NCBI GenBank assembly: GCA_910575815.1
Contig: CAJTFN010000018.1
Coordinates: 1-64,000, forward strand
DNA from: Oscillospiraceae bacterium
GTDB lineage: Bacteria; Bacillota; Clostridia; Oscillospirales; Oscillospiraceae
Direction: 5' to 3'
Length of the DNA: 64,000 nucleotides
Shown here: positions 16,775-24,049 of the stretch, piece by piece
Layout: each line of letters begins with the position of its first letter
How positions within the stretch are numbered: position 1 is the stretch's first letter
Translations under genes and position numbers: made by a program
Notes under the pieces: generated by a model
Told to the model about the DNA's origin: nothing
Database searches by the model: none
What the model saw: the letters and a program-made list of their open reading frames with translations, nothing else

Positions 16775-17175
16775 TGGATATGAGTTACAGACGTTGCGGC
16801 AGAACCACTTCAAAGATAAACTACCACCTTGTATTCTGCACACACTACCGGAGGAGGATATTTGAGGTAGCTGGCGTAGAGACCAGGACTCAGGAGTTGG
16901 CCCGCCAAATTTGTGAGCAAAATGACTTCATCTTGTTGGGGATTGACTGCCAGGCAGACTATTGCCACTTATATATAAATGTACCGCCCACCACCAGCGC
17001 CGGGGAGGCGGTTCGTATTTTCAAAAACGGCATTGCCGGGGCGCTGTTAAAAGAATTTCCCGCCTTTGGGAAAATGCGGAATCTGTGGACGTGGGACTAT
17101 TTCGCCACAACCTCTCCGCGCCTCAATAAGGCGGAAGTCGAAAACTTTCTCAGAATGCAAAAAACTCGTTCGTAA
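16774..17175 (+). CDS. TnpA (IS200/IS605)-like protein lacking catalytic residues
   Basis: The protein has 133 residues. YHLVFCTHYRRRIFE, the ILLGIDCQADYCHLYINVPP region and the C-terminal helix follow the fold of Y1 single-strand transposases of the IS200/REP type. However, the HUH metal site that normally reads H-x-H is Y-C-H here, and the C-terminal nucleophile Tyr (usually Y-I-x-x-Q) is Phe (NFLRMQ). Catalysis is therefore unlikely. No subterminal ends or TnpB were seen around it. It starts without a ribosome binding site directly at a palindromic sigma-A promoter, and recD2 follows 11 bp after its stop. I infer a domesticated hairpin-binding protein, perhaps an autoregulator. It could instead be a decaying insertion. 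Confidence 0.75.
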   Translation: MDMSYRRCGRTTSKINYHLVFCTHYRRRIFEVAGVETRTQELARQICEQNDFILLGIDCQADYCHLYINVPPTTSAGEAVRIFKNGIAGALLKEFPAFGKMRNLWTWDYFATTSPRLNKAEVENFLRMQKTRS

Positions 17176-17186
17176 GGAGGCTCGGC

Positions 17187-19424
17187 ATGAACGGATTAGC
17201 GTTGTTAGAGGAAGCGGATGTGCGAGTCCGCAAAATCCGGTATCACTCCGAGGATACCTGCCGCACGGTATTCACCGCTGTGGTTCTTGAGTGGAGGCCG
17301 AGACTCAAGGTCTGGGCGGAAACCAAGAAGGAAATCACCTGCGTGGGCCAGTTTTATGGCCTTGTCGAAAGCGACCACCTGCACGTCCATGTTGAGGAAT
17401 ACGATGACCCGAAACATGGTGTGCAGTACCAGATATACAAGTCGAACCGGGTTCAGCCCGGAACCGAAATCGAGATGCGGAAGTTCCTGATTTCCGTCAA
17501 AGGCGTCGGAGCCGTGTTTGCCGATATGCTAATGAAGGAGTTTGGGATGGATGTATTTACCGCCATCATGGATGACCCCAGCTGTATGAACCGCCTGGGG
17601 CTGAACAAGACGGCAAAGGAGAGCCTCTACCAGGCTATCGTGGAGAACTCCGTATACGAGGAACTACTGATGTTCCTCCAGCTGAACGGAATCTCCCCTG
17701 CCCATACTGCTGAGATTTATCGGAACTACGGAGCGAGCGCCGTTTCCAAAATTCGTGACAACCCCTATGCCCTGTACCTGGACGGGGTGGTGGATTTCCG
17801 GACGGCCGACAAGCTGAATCTGTCCCTGGGACAGAACGCGAATCCCGCCTTCCGGGCGGCGGCTGGCGTGCTGGCCTGCATCCGGGAGTCCTCCGAAAAG
17901 GATGGAGACGTCTATGTAAAGCGCATTGAGCTGGATAACCTTGTGGCGGCCTTCCTGGGCAGAGCAGACGGCGCCTATGCGGAACTGTCTGAACCGGAGG
18001 TTCAGGATGCTCTGGACACCCTTGCCCGGGACGGATACCTTGTTGTAGACAGCGTGTCCCTCCCTGAGCCTGCCATATACCTAAAGAGTGGCTACTATGC
18101 TGAAACCCGGGCGGCGGAACGGCTGGCCATTTTGATGACCGCTCCCAAGCGGTTCAATACCACGGAGGCGGATGCCACGAAGGCTTTGTCTGCGGCGGAG
18201 AGTGAAGTTCGGCTTACTTTAGCGGCGAAACAAAAGCAAGCCGTGCTGACGGCCCTGACCTCCCCGGTAAGCATTCTGACGGGTGGCCCGGGAACAGGCA
18301 AAACTCAGACGCTCACCATGATTATTAAAGCCATCAAGAACATCGACCCGTCCGCAGACATTCGGCTCTGCGCCCCTACTGGGAAAGCCTCTATTCGGAT
18401 GCACGAGCTGACGGGAGAACGGGCTGAGACGATTCATCGCCTGGTTGGATACCCTCAGGCAATCCTGGAGGAAAATGAGCTGGTCTGCGACTTCGTAATT
18501 GCGGATGAGTTTTCCATGTGCGACATCCAGCTCTGCTCTTGGCTGTTCAATTGCGTATGTTCTGGGGCCCGGGTCGTTATCGTGGGAGACCATGAGCAGC
18601 TCCCCAGTGTTGGCCCGGGGCTTGTGCTGCGGGACATGATTACTTCTGGAGCTATCCCGGTATCTCAATTGAAAGAGGTGTTCCGGCAGTCCGGAAAGAG
18701 TCTCATTGTTGAGAACGCTCACGCCATCATCAACCACCCGAATGGCTGCATTTCCATGAAGTTTTCCCAGGAAAAGGGCGGGGATTTCTATATGATTGAG
18801 GCCGATACTCAACGGCAAATCCTCAAAACGGTTAAGCAATGTGTCAACAAGCTGGTGCGGGATGGCGTCCCGGTTGATAATATGGAGGTTCTCTCCCCCA
18901 TTCACGGCGGCCTGCTGGGAACGAACAACCTGAATATGGTTTTGCAGGACTTGCTGAACTTCGGGGCCCTTGCATACTCAACCAGGAATTATGAACTCCG
19001 GAAAGGCGATAAAGTTATCCAGACCAAGAATAACTATGACTTGTCTGTGTTCAACGGGGAAACTGGCATCGTTAAGGAGATTGAGTTCAGTGTGGAGCGG
19101 GCCCTGCTGGTTGAATTCCCTGACCGCCGGGTTTGGTATGACGCCGAGCAGGTGGAAGAGTTGGAGCTGGCTTATGCCATTACCACACACAAATCTCAGG
19201 GGAGCGAGTTCGACACCGTGATTATCCCTGTCCACGAGACCATTCTTTACAACTTTAACCGGAATCTCTTCTATACCGCCATCACGAGAGCGAAAAAGCG
19301 GGTTATCTTAGTCGGAACGAAGTCTGCCATGGAAATCGTGCTTCGAAAGCAGGGGTCCGTGAAACGTCACTCAAATCTGGTCGCAAGACTGCGGAAATGC
19401 ATCGGAACAGCGACCGCCGCATAA
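17187..19424 (+). CDS. recD2: RecD2-type 5'-3' DNA helicase
   Basis: The product has 745 residues; the ATG follows AAGGAGG by 7 nt. The N-terminal 330 residues match the RecD2 extension with helix-hairpin-helix-like repeats (FLISVKGVGAVFADMLM). The superfamily 1B core shows Walker A LTGGPGTGKTQT, APTGKAS, Walker B VIADEFSMCD, GDHEQLPSVGPG, the LKEVFRQS motif and the C-terminal THKSQGSEFD and FYTAITRAKK motifs. RecD2 enzymes unwind DNA 5' to 3' and help at stalled forks. The gene is co-transcribed with the TnpA-like gene and followed by a small gene 15 bp downstream. Confidence 0.95.
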   Translation: MNGLALLEEADVRVRKIRYHSEDTCRTVFTAVVLEWRPRLKVWAETKKEITCVGQFYGLVESDHLHVHVEEYDDPKHGVQYQIYKSNRVQPGTEIEMRKFLISVKGVGAVFADMLMKEFGMDVFTAIMDDPSCMNRLGLNKTAKESLYQAIVENSVYEELLMFLQLNGISPAHTAEIYRNYGASAVSKIRDNPYALYLDGVVDFRTADKLNLSLGQNANPAFRAAAGVLACIRESSEKDGDVYVKRIELDNLVAAFLGRADGAYAELSEPEVQDALDTLARDGYLVVDSVSLPEPAIYLKSGYYAETRAAERLAILMTAPKRFNTTEADATKALSAAESEVRLTLAAKQKQAVLTALTSPVSILTGGPGTGKTQTLTMIIKAIKNIDPSADIRLCAPTGKASIRMHELTGERAETIHRLVGYPQAILEENELVCDFVIADEFSMCDIQLCSWLFNCVCSGARVVIVGDHEQLPSVGPGLVLRDMITSGAIPVSQLKEVFRQSGKSLIVENAHAIINHPNGCISMKFSQEKGGDFYMIEADTQRQILKTVKQCVNKLVRDGVPVDNMEVLSPIHGGLLGTNNLNMVLQDLLNFGALAYSTRNYELRKGDKVIQTKNNYDLSVFNGETGIVKEIEFSVERALLVEFPDRRVWYDAEQVEELELAYAITTHKSQGSEFDTVIIPVHETILYNFNRNLFYTAITRAKKRVILVGTKSAMEIVLRKQGSVKRHSNLVARLRKCIGTATAA

Positions 19425-19439
19425 AGAAAGGAGAAAATA

Positions 19440-19820
19440 GTGAGCACCGAATATAGATTTGTAAAAGAGCAGAAGCGCAAAGAGGCGGAGCAGCTCTCCG
19501 CCATTCTGCAGATTATCAGCGATAACTGCAAGAGCGCCCTGGCTGACGCCCGGGAGACCATGTCGGAAATGACGGAGGACATCGACTCTATCGGGTTTGA
19601 GCTCGATGCGGCGATTCGGAGATGTGCTCCAGATAGCTATGACGAGAATGAAATCATCGGAATCTCCACCGCCAAGCAATTTAGCTGGCGCACAGACAAT
19701 GGGTTTTGCGGCGTCAGCGATGTGGAGAAATTTCTGACTGGACATCCGGGGTGGCACATCGAGGATGAGTACGGGACACCCATCCCGCTGGGAGAATTTC
19801 GAAAAATTGTCCAAAAGTAA
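19440..19820 (+). CDS. Small cytoplasmic protein downstream of recD2
   Basis: The product has 126 residues and starts at GTG 19440, 6 nt after AAAGGAG. It is charged and probably helical in its first 70 residues. The C-terminal part (FLTGHPGWHIEDEYG) is hydrophilic. No family recognised. It ends the recD2 operon before a bidirectional terminator, so a role with RecD2 is possible but unproven. Confidence 0.7.
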   Translation: MSTEYRFVKEQKRKEAEQLSAILQIISDNCKSALADARETMSEMTEDIDSIGFELDAAIRRCAPDSYDENEIIGISTAKQFSWRTDNGFCGVSDVEKFLTGHPGWHIEDEYGTPIPLGEFRKIVQK

Positions 19821-19880
19821 TTGGATACCATATTTTTGCGACAAAAGAAAACGGGCCTGGACTTCCAGGACCGATACGCA

Positions 19881-19910
19881 AAGAGGGCCCAGGAAATCCT
19901 GGGCCCTCTT
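19881..19910. terminator. Bidirectional terminator between convergent genes
   Basis: AAGAGGGCCCAGG and CCTGGGCCCTCTT form a perfect 13-bp stem around AAAT. Confidence 0.85.
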
Positions 19911-19922
19911 GCTTGGTGTGGG

Positions 19923-20360
19923 TCAAATGAACAGGTTTACTCCGCTGTCGAGGTCAAAGACCTCCTCGCCTGTGCAGGCGAGCACAGGAACGAGCATGCA
20001 TGCGCCGACAGGGTATCCATGCAGGGTGTCGAGGGAGCTGACCATCACGTAGTCATCCCCAACAATCACCGTACGGACGATGCCCTCGTCGTCACGGGTA
20101 TACTTCCGGACAGCGTTCTCCGGCGCTTCCACAGAAGAATATCCAGCCGCAGCGGCGACAGCATCCATGTCATCCAGCATCATCTCGTCCACATCCGCAG
20201 CCTCACAGGCGTAGATGGGGGTACCGATACTCGCCTCATTGGTGGTGTCCAGACGGCCAGGCTGGGGAATCTCCGCGGCGATGGCAGTGGTGTTCATAAA
20301 GGTGAGGAGCAGACACAGGACGGTGCAGATACCAAAGATTTTCTTGTTGATGAACTTCAT
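19923..20360 (-). CDS. Small secreted protein
   Basis: The product has 145 residues. Residues 1-28 form a signal peptide (KKIFGICTVLCLLLTF, cut after about AIA). The mature part is acidic and has three Cys (IYACEA, GACMLV, LACTG). The start at 20360 is preceded by AGGAGAAA. No family recognised. It has its own element-type promoter and a strong terminator, so it is likely secreted or surface-exposed during the element's expression phase. Confidence 0.72.
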   Translation of the reverse strand: MKFINKKIFGICTVLCLLLTFMNTTAIAAEIPQPGRLDTTNEASIGTPIYACEAADVDEMMLDDMDAVAAAAGYSSVEAPENAVRKYTRDDEGIVRTVIVGDDYVMVSSLDTLHGYPVGACMLVPVLACTGEEVFDLDSGVNLFI

Positions 20361-20410
20361 GATGATTTCTCCTTTTGGTTTTGGAATTTCTCCTAAATAG
20401 AAATTGGTTT

Positions 20411-20440
20411 GTTCTATGCAAAGTACAAGAAAAATATTCC
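20411..20440 (-). promoter_or_regulatory. Element-type promoter of the 19923-20360 gene
   Basis: Minus strand reads GGAAT, 16 nt, GCATAGAAC. Confidence 0.68.
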
Positions 20441-20453
20441 TGGGAAAGTTGGA

Positions 20454-20510
20454 TTTGACAAAAGGAGATTCTGCGGTGGGTCTGGGCGGCTTGTTCGAGG
20501 CCCGACACAG
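20454..20510 (+). repeat. Dispersed intergenic module, half site
   Basis: TTTGACAAAAG is followed after 35 nt by GGCCCGACACAG, 15 nt upstream of the plus-strand promoter at 20526. Confidence 0.62.
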
Positions 20511-20525
20511 CTTGGTTAGTCGGCC

Positions 20526-20555
20526 TTAATAGGAATTTTGTGTTTTGCATACTAT
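20526..20555 (+). promoter_or_regulatory. Element-type promoter of the T5orf172-like gene
   Basis: Plus strand reads TTAAT, 16 nt, GCATACTAT. Confidence 0.68.
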
Positions 20556-20611
20556 ATATTGTTGCCCAAAAGCAGCAAACACACTATCTCAAAGGAGGCG
20601 GCTGTATCCCC

Positions 20612-21310
20612 ATGCTGAAACTAACCAATCCTGGCATCGTTGTTTCGGAAGATGGGAATTACAAGTATAAAGGTGTTGAGCTAACCCCGATGGTATTTGC
20701 CGACATTTTGATTACGCTTTTCGATGGGAAAATTTTCAGGAGAGATGAAGCAATTGTCACCGTCAAGACGTTCCATCGTGACCACGGTGGACTGCTGGGC
20801 AAGAAGGACTATGTTTCCGCTTTCAAACATTGCTGTCAGCGGCAAATCCCCTCCTACCTGGAGAATGTAGGATATGCCACCTGGAAACTCAATTATCAGG
20901 AATCCTCCTGTGAGGTTGTCATCAAAACAGAGTCCGCTCCCGAAGAAGCTGCGGAACCCGATATTGCGGCCGACAAAGTGCTGGGGTCCGGCAGCGGGGC
21001 TGTGTATGTGTACTACTTTGATATATACAGAAAACTGGCGAATCTTGAAGGAGAGGTCAGCTGGCCATGCAAGGTTGGAATGACCGACCGGGACGCTATC
21101 TCCCGGGTGATTTCCCAGGCTGGCACGGCCTACCCGGAACTGCCTCACGTTGCGTTAGTGCTGAAAACAGATACCCCTCGGGAGTTGGAGGCAGCTCTTC
21201 ACGCTGCCCTGAAGTTCAAGAAACGGCATATGGCGGATGCTCCCGGGAAAGAGTGGTTTCAGACCACGCCGGAAGAAGTGGAGGGTTTATACGAGGGATT
21301 AACAGCGTGA
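20612..21310 (+). CDS. T5orf172/GIY-YIG-like domain protein
   Basis: The product has 232 residues. The ATG at 20612 is 13 nt after AAAGGAGG; a longer open frame upstream is not preceded by a ribosome binding site. The C-terminal 105 residues fit the T5orf172 (MUG113) branch of GIY-YIG nucleases: VYVYYFDI, then PCKVGMTDRD with the Arg in ISRVISQA and a Glu in LEAALHA. The N-terminal half is unrecognised. Such proteins are common in phages and plasmids, and some are nucleases. The gene is monocistronic with an element-type promoter and a strong terminator. Confidence 0.72.
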   Translation: MLKLTNPGIVVSEDGNYKYKGVELTPMVFADILITLFDGKIFRRDEAIVTVKTFHRDHGGLLGKKDYVSAFKHCCQRQIPSYLENVGYATWKLNYQESSCEVVIKTESAPEEAAEPDIAADKVLGSGSGAVYVYYFDIYRKLANLEGEVSWPCKVGMTDRDAISRVISQAGTAYPELPHVALVLKTDTPRELEAALHAALKFKKRHMADAPGKEWFQTTPEEVEGLYEGLTA

Positions 21311-21311
21311 G

Positions 21312-21339
21312 AAAAGACGTGGCGTTGGCCACGTCTTTT
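21312..21339. terminator. Bidirectional terminator
   Basis: AAAAGACGTGGC and GCCACGTCTTTT pair around a 4-nt loop. It serves the plus gene ending at 21310 and the minus small ORFs ending at 21350. Confidence 0.85.
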
Positions 21340-21349
21340 GTTTTGTGCG

Positions 21350-21433
21350 CTACTCCTCTGGCATCTCCGTTTCCAGGATATCTCTGCAGGCGGAGGAAAT
21401 CCGGCCCAGCAGGAGCAGGACGCAGGCAGTCAC
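21350..21433 (-). CDS. Very small protein, second of a two-peptide unit
   Basis: The frame has 27 codons and starts at GTG 21433, with GGGAG about 6 nt upstream: MTACVLLLLGRISSACRDIL then ETEMPEE. It has a hydrophobic N-terminus, a cysteine pair and an acidic tail. It follows the 29-residue membrane peptide by 11 bp and ends at a terminator. It could be a tiny secreted or membrane peptide. Support is the promoter, ribosome binding site and terminator only. Confidence 0.42.
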   Translation of the reverse strand: MTACVLLLLGRISSACRDILETEMPEE

Positions 21434-21444
21434 AGTCTTCTCCC

Positions 21445-21534
21445 TCAAATGCCCGCGGCCAGCACGACCAAGACAAAATATGCGGAAAGGAAACTTAGGA
21501 ATAGTATCGCATCACAAAATCGCGTCTTAGGCAC
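21445..21534 (-). CDS. 29-residue membrane peptide
   Basis: The frame starts at GTG 21534, 7 nt after GGAGGAGGTG, one of the strongest ribosome binding sites in the window. A short basic head (PKTRFCDA) is followed by one membrane segment (LFLSFLSAYFVLVVLAAG). An element-type promoter lies 32 nt upstream of the start. Such peptides can be toxins, holin-like pores or regulators of membrane complexes; nothing here distinguishes these. Confidence 0.6.
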   Translation of the reverse strand: MPKTRFCDAILFLSFLSAYFVLVVLAAGI

Positions 21535-21565
21535 GGGAAAGCACCTCCTCCGAAGATATATTGGT

Positions 21566-21595
21566 ATTATATGCTTGCTGGAGGGAGGATATTAG
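21566..21595 (-). promoter_or_regulatory. Element-type promoter of the two small peptides
   Basis: Minus strand reads CTAAT, 16 nt, GCATATAAT. Confidence 0.7.
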
Positions 21596-21604
21596 GAAAA
21601 CAAG

Positions 21605-21628
21605 AGGGCGAAGCTTTCGCTACGCCCT
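21605..21628 (-). terminator. Terminator of the 73-residue membrane protein gene
   Basis: AGGGCGTAGC and GCTTCGCCCT pair with a GAAA loop, followed by CTTGTTTTCC on the minus strand. Confidence 0.75.
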
Positions 21629-21635
21629 GCATGAA

Positions 21636-21857
21636 TCAACTCTCTTCTTCCTGCATTTCTTTTCTTCTCTTTAGGCAGAAGTATGCGTTCGGAATGGCAT
21701 TGAAAATTCCCACTGCAAAGGCGGACCAACCATGGAAGGGTGGGCTCTCCGCAGAAAACAGTACCTCGATGAGGCCAACGATGGAACAAAACAACCAGAT
21801 GATGGTGCAATCCCGGTGCATTCGAAATTGGCGGCGGGCGACATTATAATTCCCCAT
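21636..21857 (-). CDS. Small membrane protein
   Basis: The product has 73 residues; the ATG at 21857 follows GGAGG by 9 nt. Two hydrophobic stretches (TIIWLFCSIVGLIEVLFSA and WSAFAVGIFNAIPNAYF) suggest two membrane spans with a basic C-terminus. No family recognised. It is a single-gene unit with an element-type promoter. Confidence 0.62.
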   Translation of the reverse strand: MGNYNVARRQFRMHRDCTIIWLFCSIVGLIEVLFSAESPPFHGWSAFAVGIFNAIPNAYFCLKRRKEMQEEES

Positions 21858-21886
21858 GAAAATTTCCTCCACAAAAGATTTGCCTT

Positions 21887-21916
21887 GTTATATGCGGGCG
21901 TATGGGAAATTATCAT
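21887..21916 (-). promoter_or_regulatory. Element-type promoter of the 73-residue gene
   Basis: Minus strand reads ATGAT, 16 nt, GCATATAAC. The -35 has G at the third position. Confidence 0.55.
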
Positions 21917-21922
21917 GATTCA

Positions 21923-21980
21923 GTGTCGGGCCCCAAATAACCCGCCTAATCCTCAGCGTCTTTTCTTGGCAAATCAAAAG
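21923..21980 (-). repeat. Dispersed intergenic module, half site
   Basis: On the minus strand CTTTTGATTTGCCAAGAAAA is followed by GGGGCCCGACACTG just upstream of the promoter at 21887. Confidence 0.6.
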
Positions 21981-21981
21981 A

Positions 21982-21999
21982 GGCGCGGCAAACGCCGTG
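21982..21999 (-). terminator. Terminator of the CpaE-like ATPase gene
   Basis: GGCACGGC and GCCGCGCC pair around GTTT, followed by TCTTTTGATTTG on the minus strand. Confidence 0.78.
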
Positions 22000-22012
22000 C
22001 CCCTTAGAATGG

Positions 22013-24031
22013 TTAGCCCGTCAGCTTCATCCGCAGGTCAATATACTCGTTGGAAAACTTTCCCTTTGCCGTCACGTATGGGGTGGCGGAGTACGCGGAA
22101 TCCATATAGCCTTTCGAGTCGAGGGAAATTTTGCATACCCGGCTGTTGTGAACGCGCAGGAAGTCGCCAATATCCCGCAGAGACGTCTTGTTGGAAGAGG
22201 AATACTGGTTAACCACAAACAGCGCGTTGCGTATCAGTGCGCCGTTCCGCCGTCGCGCCAGGTCAGTAATCATGTGGGCTGTCGACGCGACGCTGTGGGG
22301 GTCCTGAGTCATGGTCAGCACAAGCTGGTTGACCTGGTACGAACTGCTGATGAACATATCCAGGGCCAGCGGGTAGTCCGGTTGGATATCAACGATGACA
22401 TAGCTGTAACATTCCTGAATGGTCAGGTAGTACATCAGGTCCTTGATTTCCCGCTCACCCAGGTTGGGAGCCTTTCCAGCCTTGCTTTTTAGCAGGAAGT
22501 CGTTACTGAACAGCAGAAAGTGCAGGGGCCCGGGAAGCCGGTTATAGACCTTCGCCATGGAACGCTTATTTGTCTTGACCCCATGAGGCTTGATGATACA
22601 CTGGGATGCCAGCTTCGTGTTGTTCTGCTGGAGGGCCAGAGCTGCGGTATCAAGTCCCCGAATGATATTGGTGAACTCAAAGAACTCATTTACCATGGGG
22701 AAGCTCCGGTTCATCTCGATGTAGAGGGTTTTATAGCCACAGTTTGCCAGGGCGATAGCTGTGTTCAGGGCCACCGTAGTGTTCCCCGCCCCATGCTTCG
22801 TGCCCATAAAGGCGATGACCCTCCCCTCCCCCGTCGGTGTGGGTTTATATTCTTCGTCTGGAATGTCCACGAAATCAACATCCAGGGCGGAGTCGACCGC
22901 GCCGGAGATGTCTCGTGGCATGGACATGGACAGGTTCTGCAGCTCCTCAGACTTGGCTTTCAGTGCGGCCTCAATGGTATCCTTTTCCGCTGTGACAGCT
23001 CGAAGCTTCTCTTCCAGGGCGGCCCGCAGGGACTCTTTCTCGGCAATTTTCCCTTGCAGATATTCCCGTTCCGTAAGCCACTTTCGAGTCTGTTCTTCGT
23101 ACCAGTCGGGAGGCTTGGTAGCCTGGAGGGAGACAAGCTGGGCCTGATAGCTTTGCAGAGCCTTGTCGGCTTCCTCGTGCGTCTTTTGCAGCTGGGCGTT
23201 CAGGTTTTCAATCAGAAGGCCGGCGTCATCCAGCTGTTTTTTCAGACTTTCTTCCGATGCCATCTTTTCTCTCAGGTTTTTCGTCAAGGTCCCGATGGTT
23301 TGGTTCTGCCGGTCGATGTCCGACTGCAGAGCAGCGGCGGCAGCGTACACCTGCGTATCCACCATCTGTTTGACTTCCACTTGAGCCTGCCGCCGGGCCT
23401 CTTCCAACATGGCGCCCCGCATGGTCTCAATGTCCACGGAAGGGGTGTTGACCTGAACGGGGGCAACTACTGCCGGAGTTTGGACTGGGGCTGCCGGAGT
23501 CGCCACTGGGGGCTCCTCAATACCAGCGAGTTTGTCAATCAGGCCGCCGAACAGCCCCTTTTTCTGTTGAACCGGCGGAGCGGCTGGGGCGGGTGGTGGC
23601 GGCGGGTCGGGAAGCAATTCGTCCATGATTTGCTCCTGGAAATACTTCGCCACATGGGAGAAATTCCGGGGATGGGCGATATAGTCCGCCATTTCCGACA
23701 GCGTGGGCCGGTCGCTCACGATAATATCATAGATGCCCAAACATGCCAGGTGCCCCAGGAATTTGTCGGTTACAGGCCGGGCGTGGCCAAGGAACACGAT
23801 GCGGGTGTCCGCGAACTCGATACGAAGTTCCTTCATCAGCTCAAAAATGTCGGTGCTTCCTTTCAGCTCCTCCCGGAAGAAAAGAATGTCGGCTGGTGAC
23901 TCTCTCAAAGAGGCGGCAATCGCCTCGCGGTACGCGACTGCGCCCGTGGGGACAATCTCATGCTGTCGCAGAAGATTTTCCAATTGCGCTTCCGCCTCTT
24001 TGTGATTGATGGCAAACAAAATCTTTTTCAC
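22013..24031 (-). CDS. Receiver-like domain, coiled coil and CpaE/MinD-type ATPase
   Basis: The product has 672 residues. The GTG at 24031 lies 7 nt after AGGAGGTG; an upstream GTG overlaps that site. Residues 1-120 resemble a degenerate response-regulator receiver (ADILFFREE, IVFLGHARP). Next come a Pro-rich linker and a long coiled coil (about 200-380). The C-terminal 270 residues are a ParA/MinD-superfamily ATPase with deviant Walker A GTKHGAGNTT and switch-like VIVDIQPDYP. This order is typical of CpaE-like proteins that position pili or secretion machines, or of partition ATPases. It lies downstream of the relaxosome-like gene and the two VirB2-like pilins, suggesting a role in localising the conjugation apparatus or DNA. 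That role is inference. Confidence 0.82.
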   Translation of the reverse strand: MKKILFAINHKEAEAQLENLLRQHEIVPTGAVAYREAIAASLRESPADILFFREELKGSTDIFELMKELRIEFADTRIVFLGHARPVTDKFLGHLACLGIYDIIVSDRPTLSEMADYIAHPRNFSHVAKYFQEQIMDELLPDPPPPPAPAAPPVQQKKGLFGGLIDKLAGIEEPPVATPAAPVQTPAVVAPVQVNTPSVDIETMRGAMLEEARRQAQVEVKQMVDTQVYAAAAALQSDIDRQNQTIGTLTKNLREKMASEESLKKQLDDAGLLIENLNAQLQKTHEEADKALQSYQAQLVSLQATKPPDWYEEQTRKWLTEREYLQGKIAEKESLRAALEEKLRAVTAEKDTIEAALKAKSEELQNLSMSMPRDISGAVDSALDVDFVDIPDEEYKPTPTGEGRVIAFMGTKHGAGNTTVALNTAIALANCGYKTLYIEMNRSFPMVNEFFEFTNIIRGLDTAALALQQNNTKLASQCIIKPHGVKTNKRSMAKVYNRLPGPLHFLLFSNDFLLKSKAGKAPNLGEREIKDLMYYLTIQECYSYVIVDIQPDYPLALDMFISSSYQVNQLVLTMTQDPHSVASTAHMITDLARRRNGALIRNALFVVNQYSSSNKTSLRDIGDFLRVHNSRVCKISLDSKGYMDSAYSATPYVTAKGKFSNEYIDLRMKLTG

Positions 24032-24049
24032 GAAAACCACCTCCTAGAA

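Noticed and set aside
16774..17175. Active IS200/IS605 insertion sequence
   Set aside because: Catalytic His and Tyr are missing, no TnpB or insertion ends were found, and the gene is operonic with recD2.
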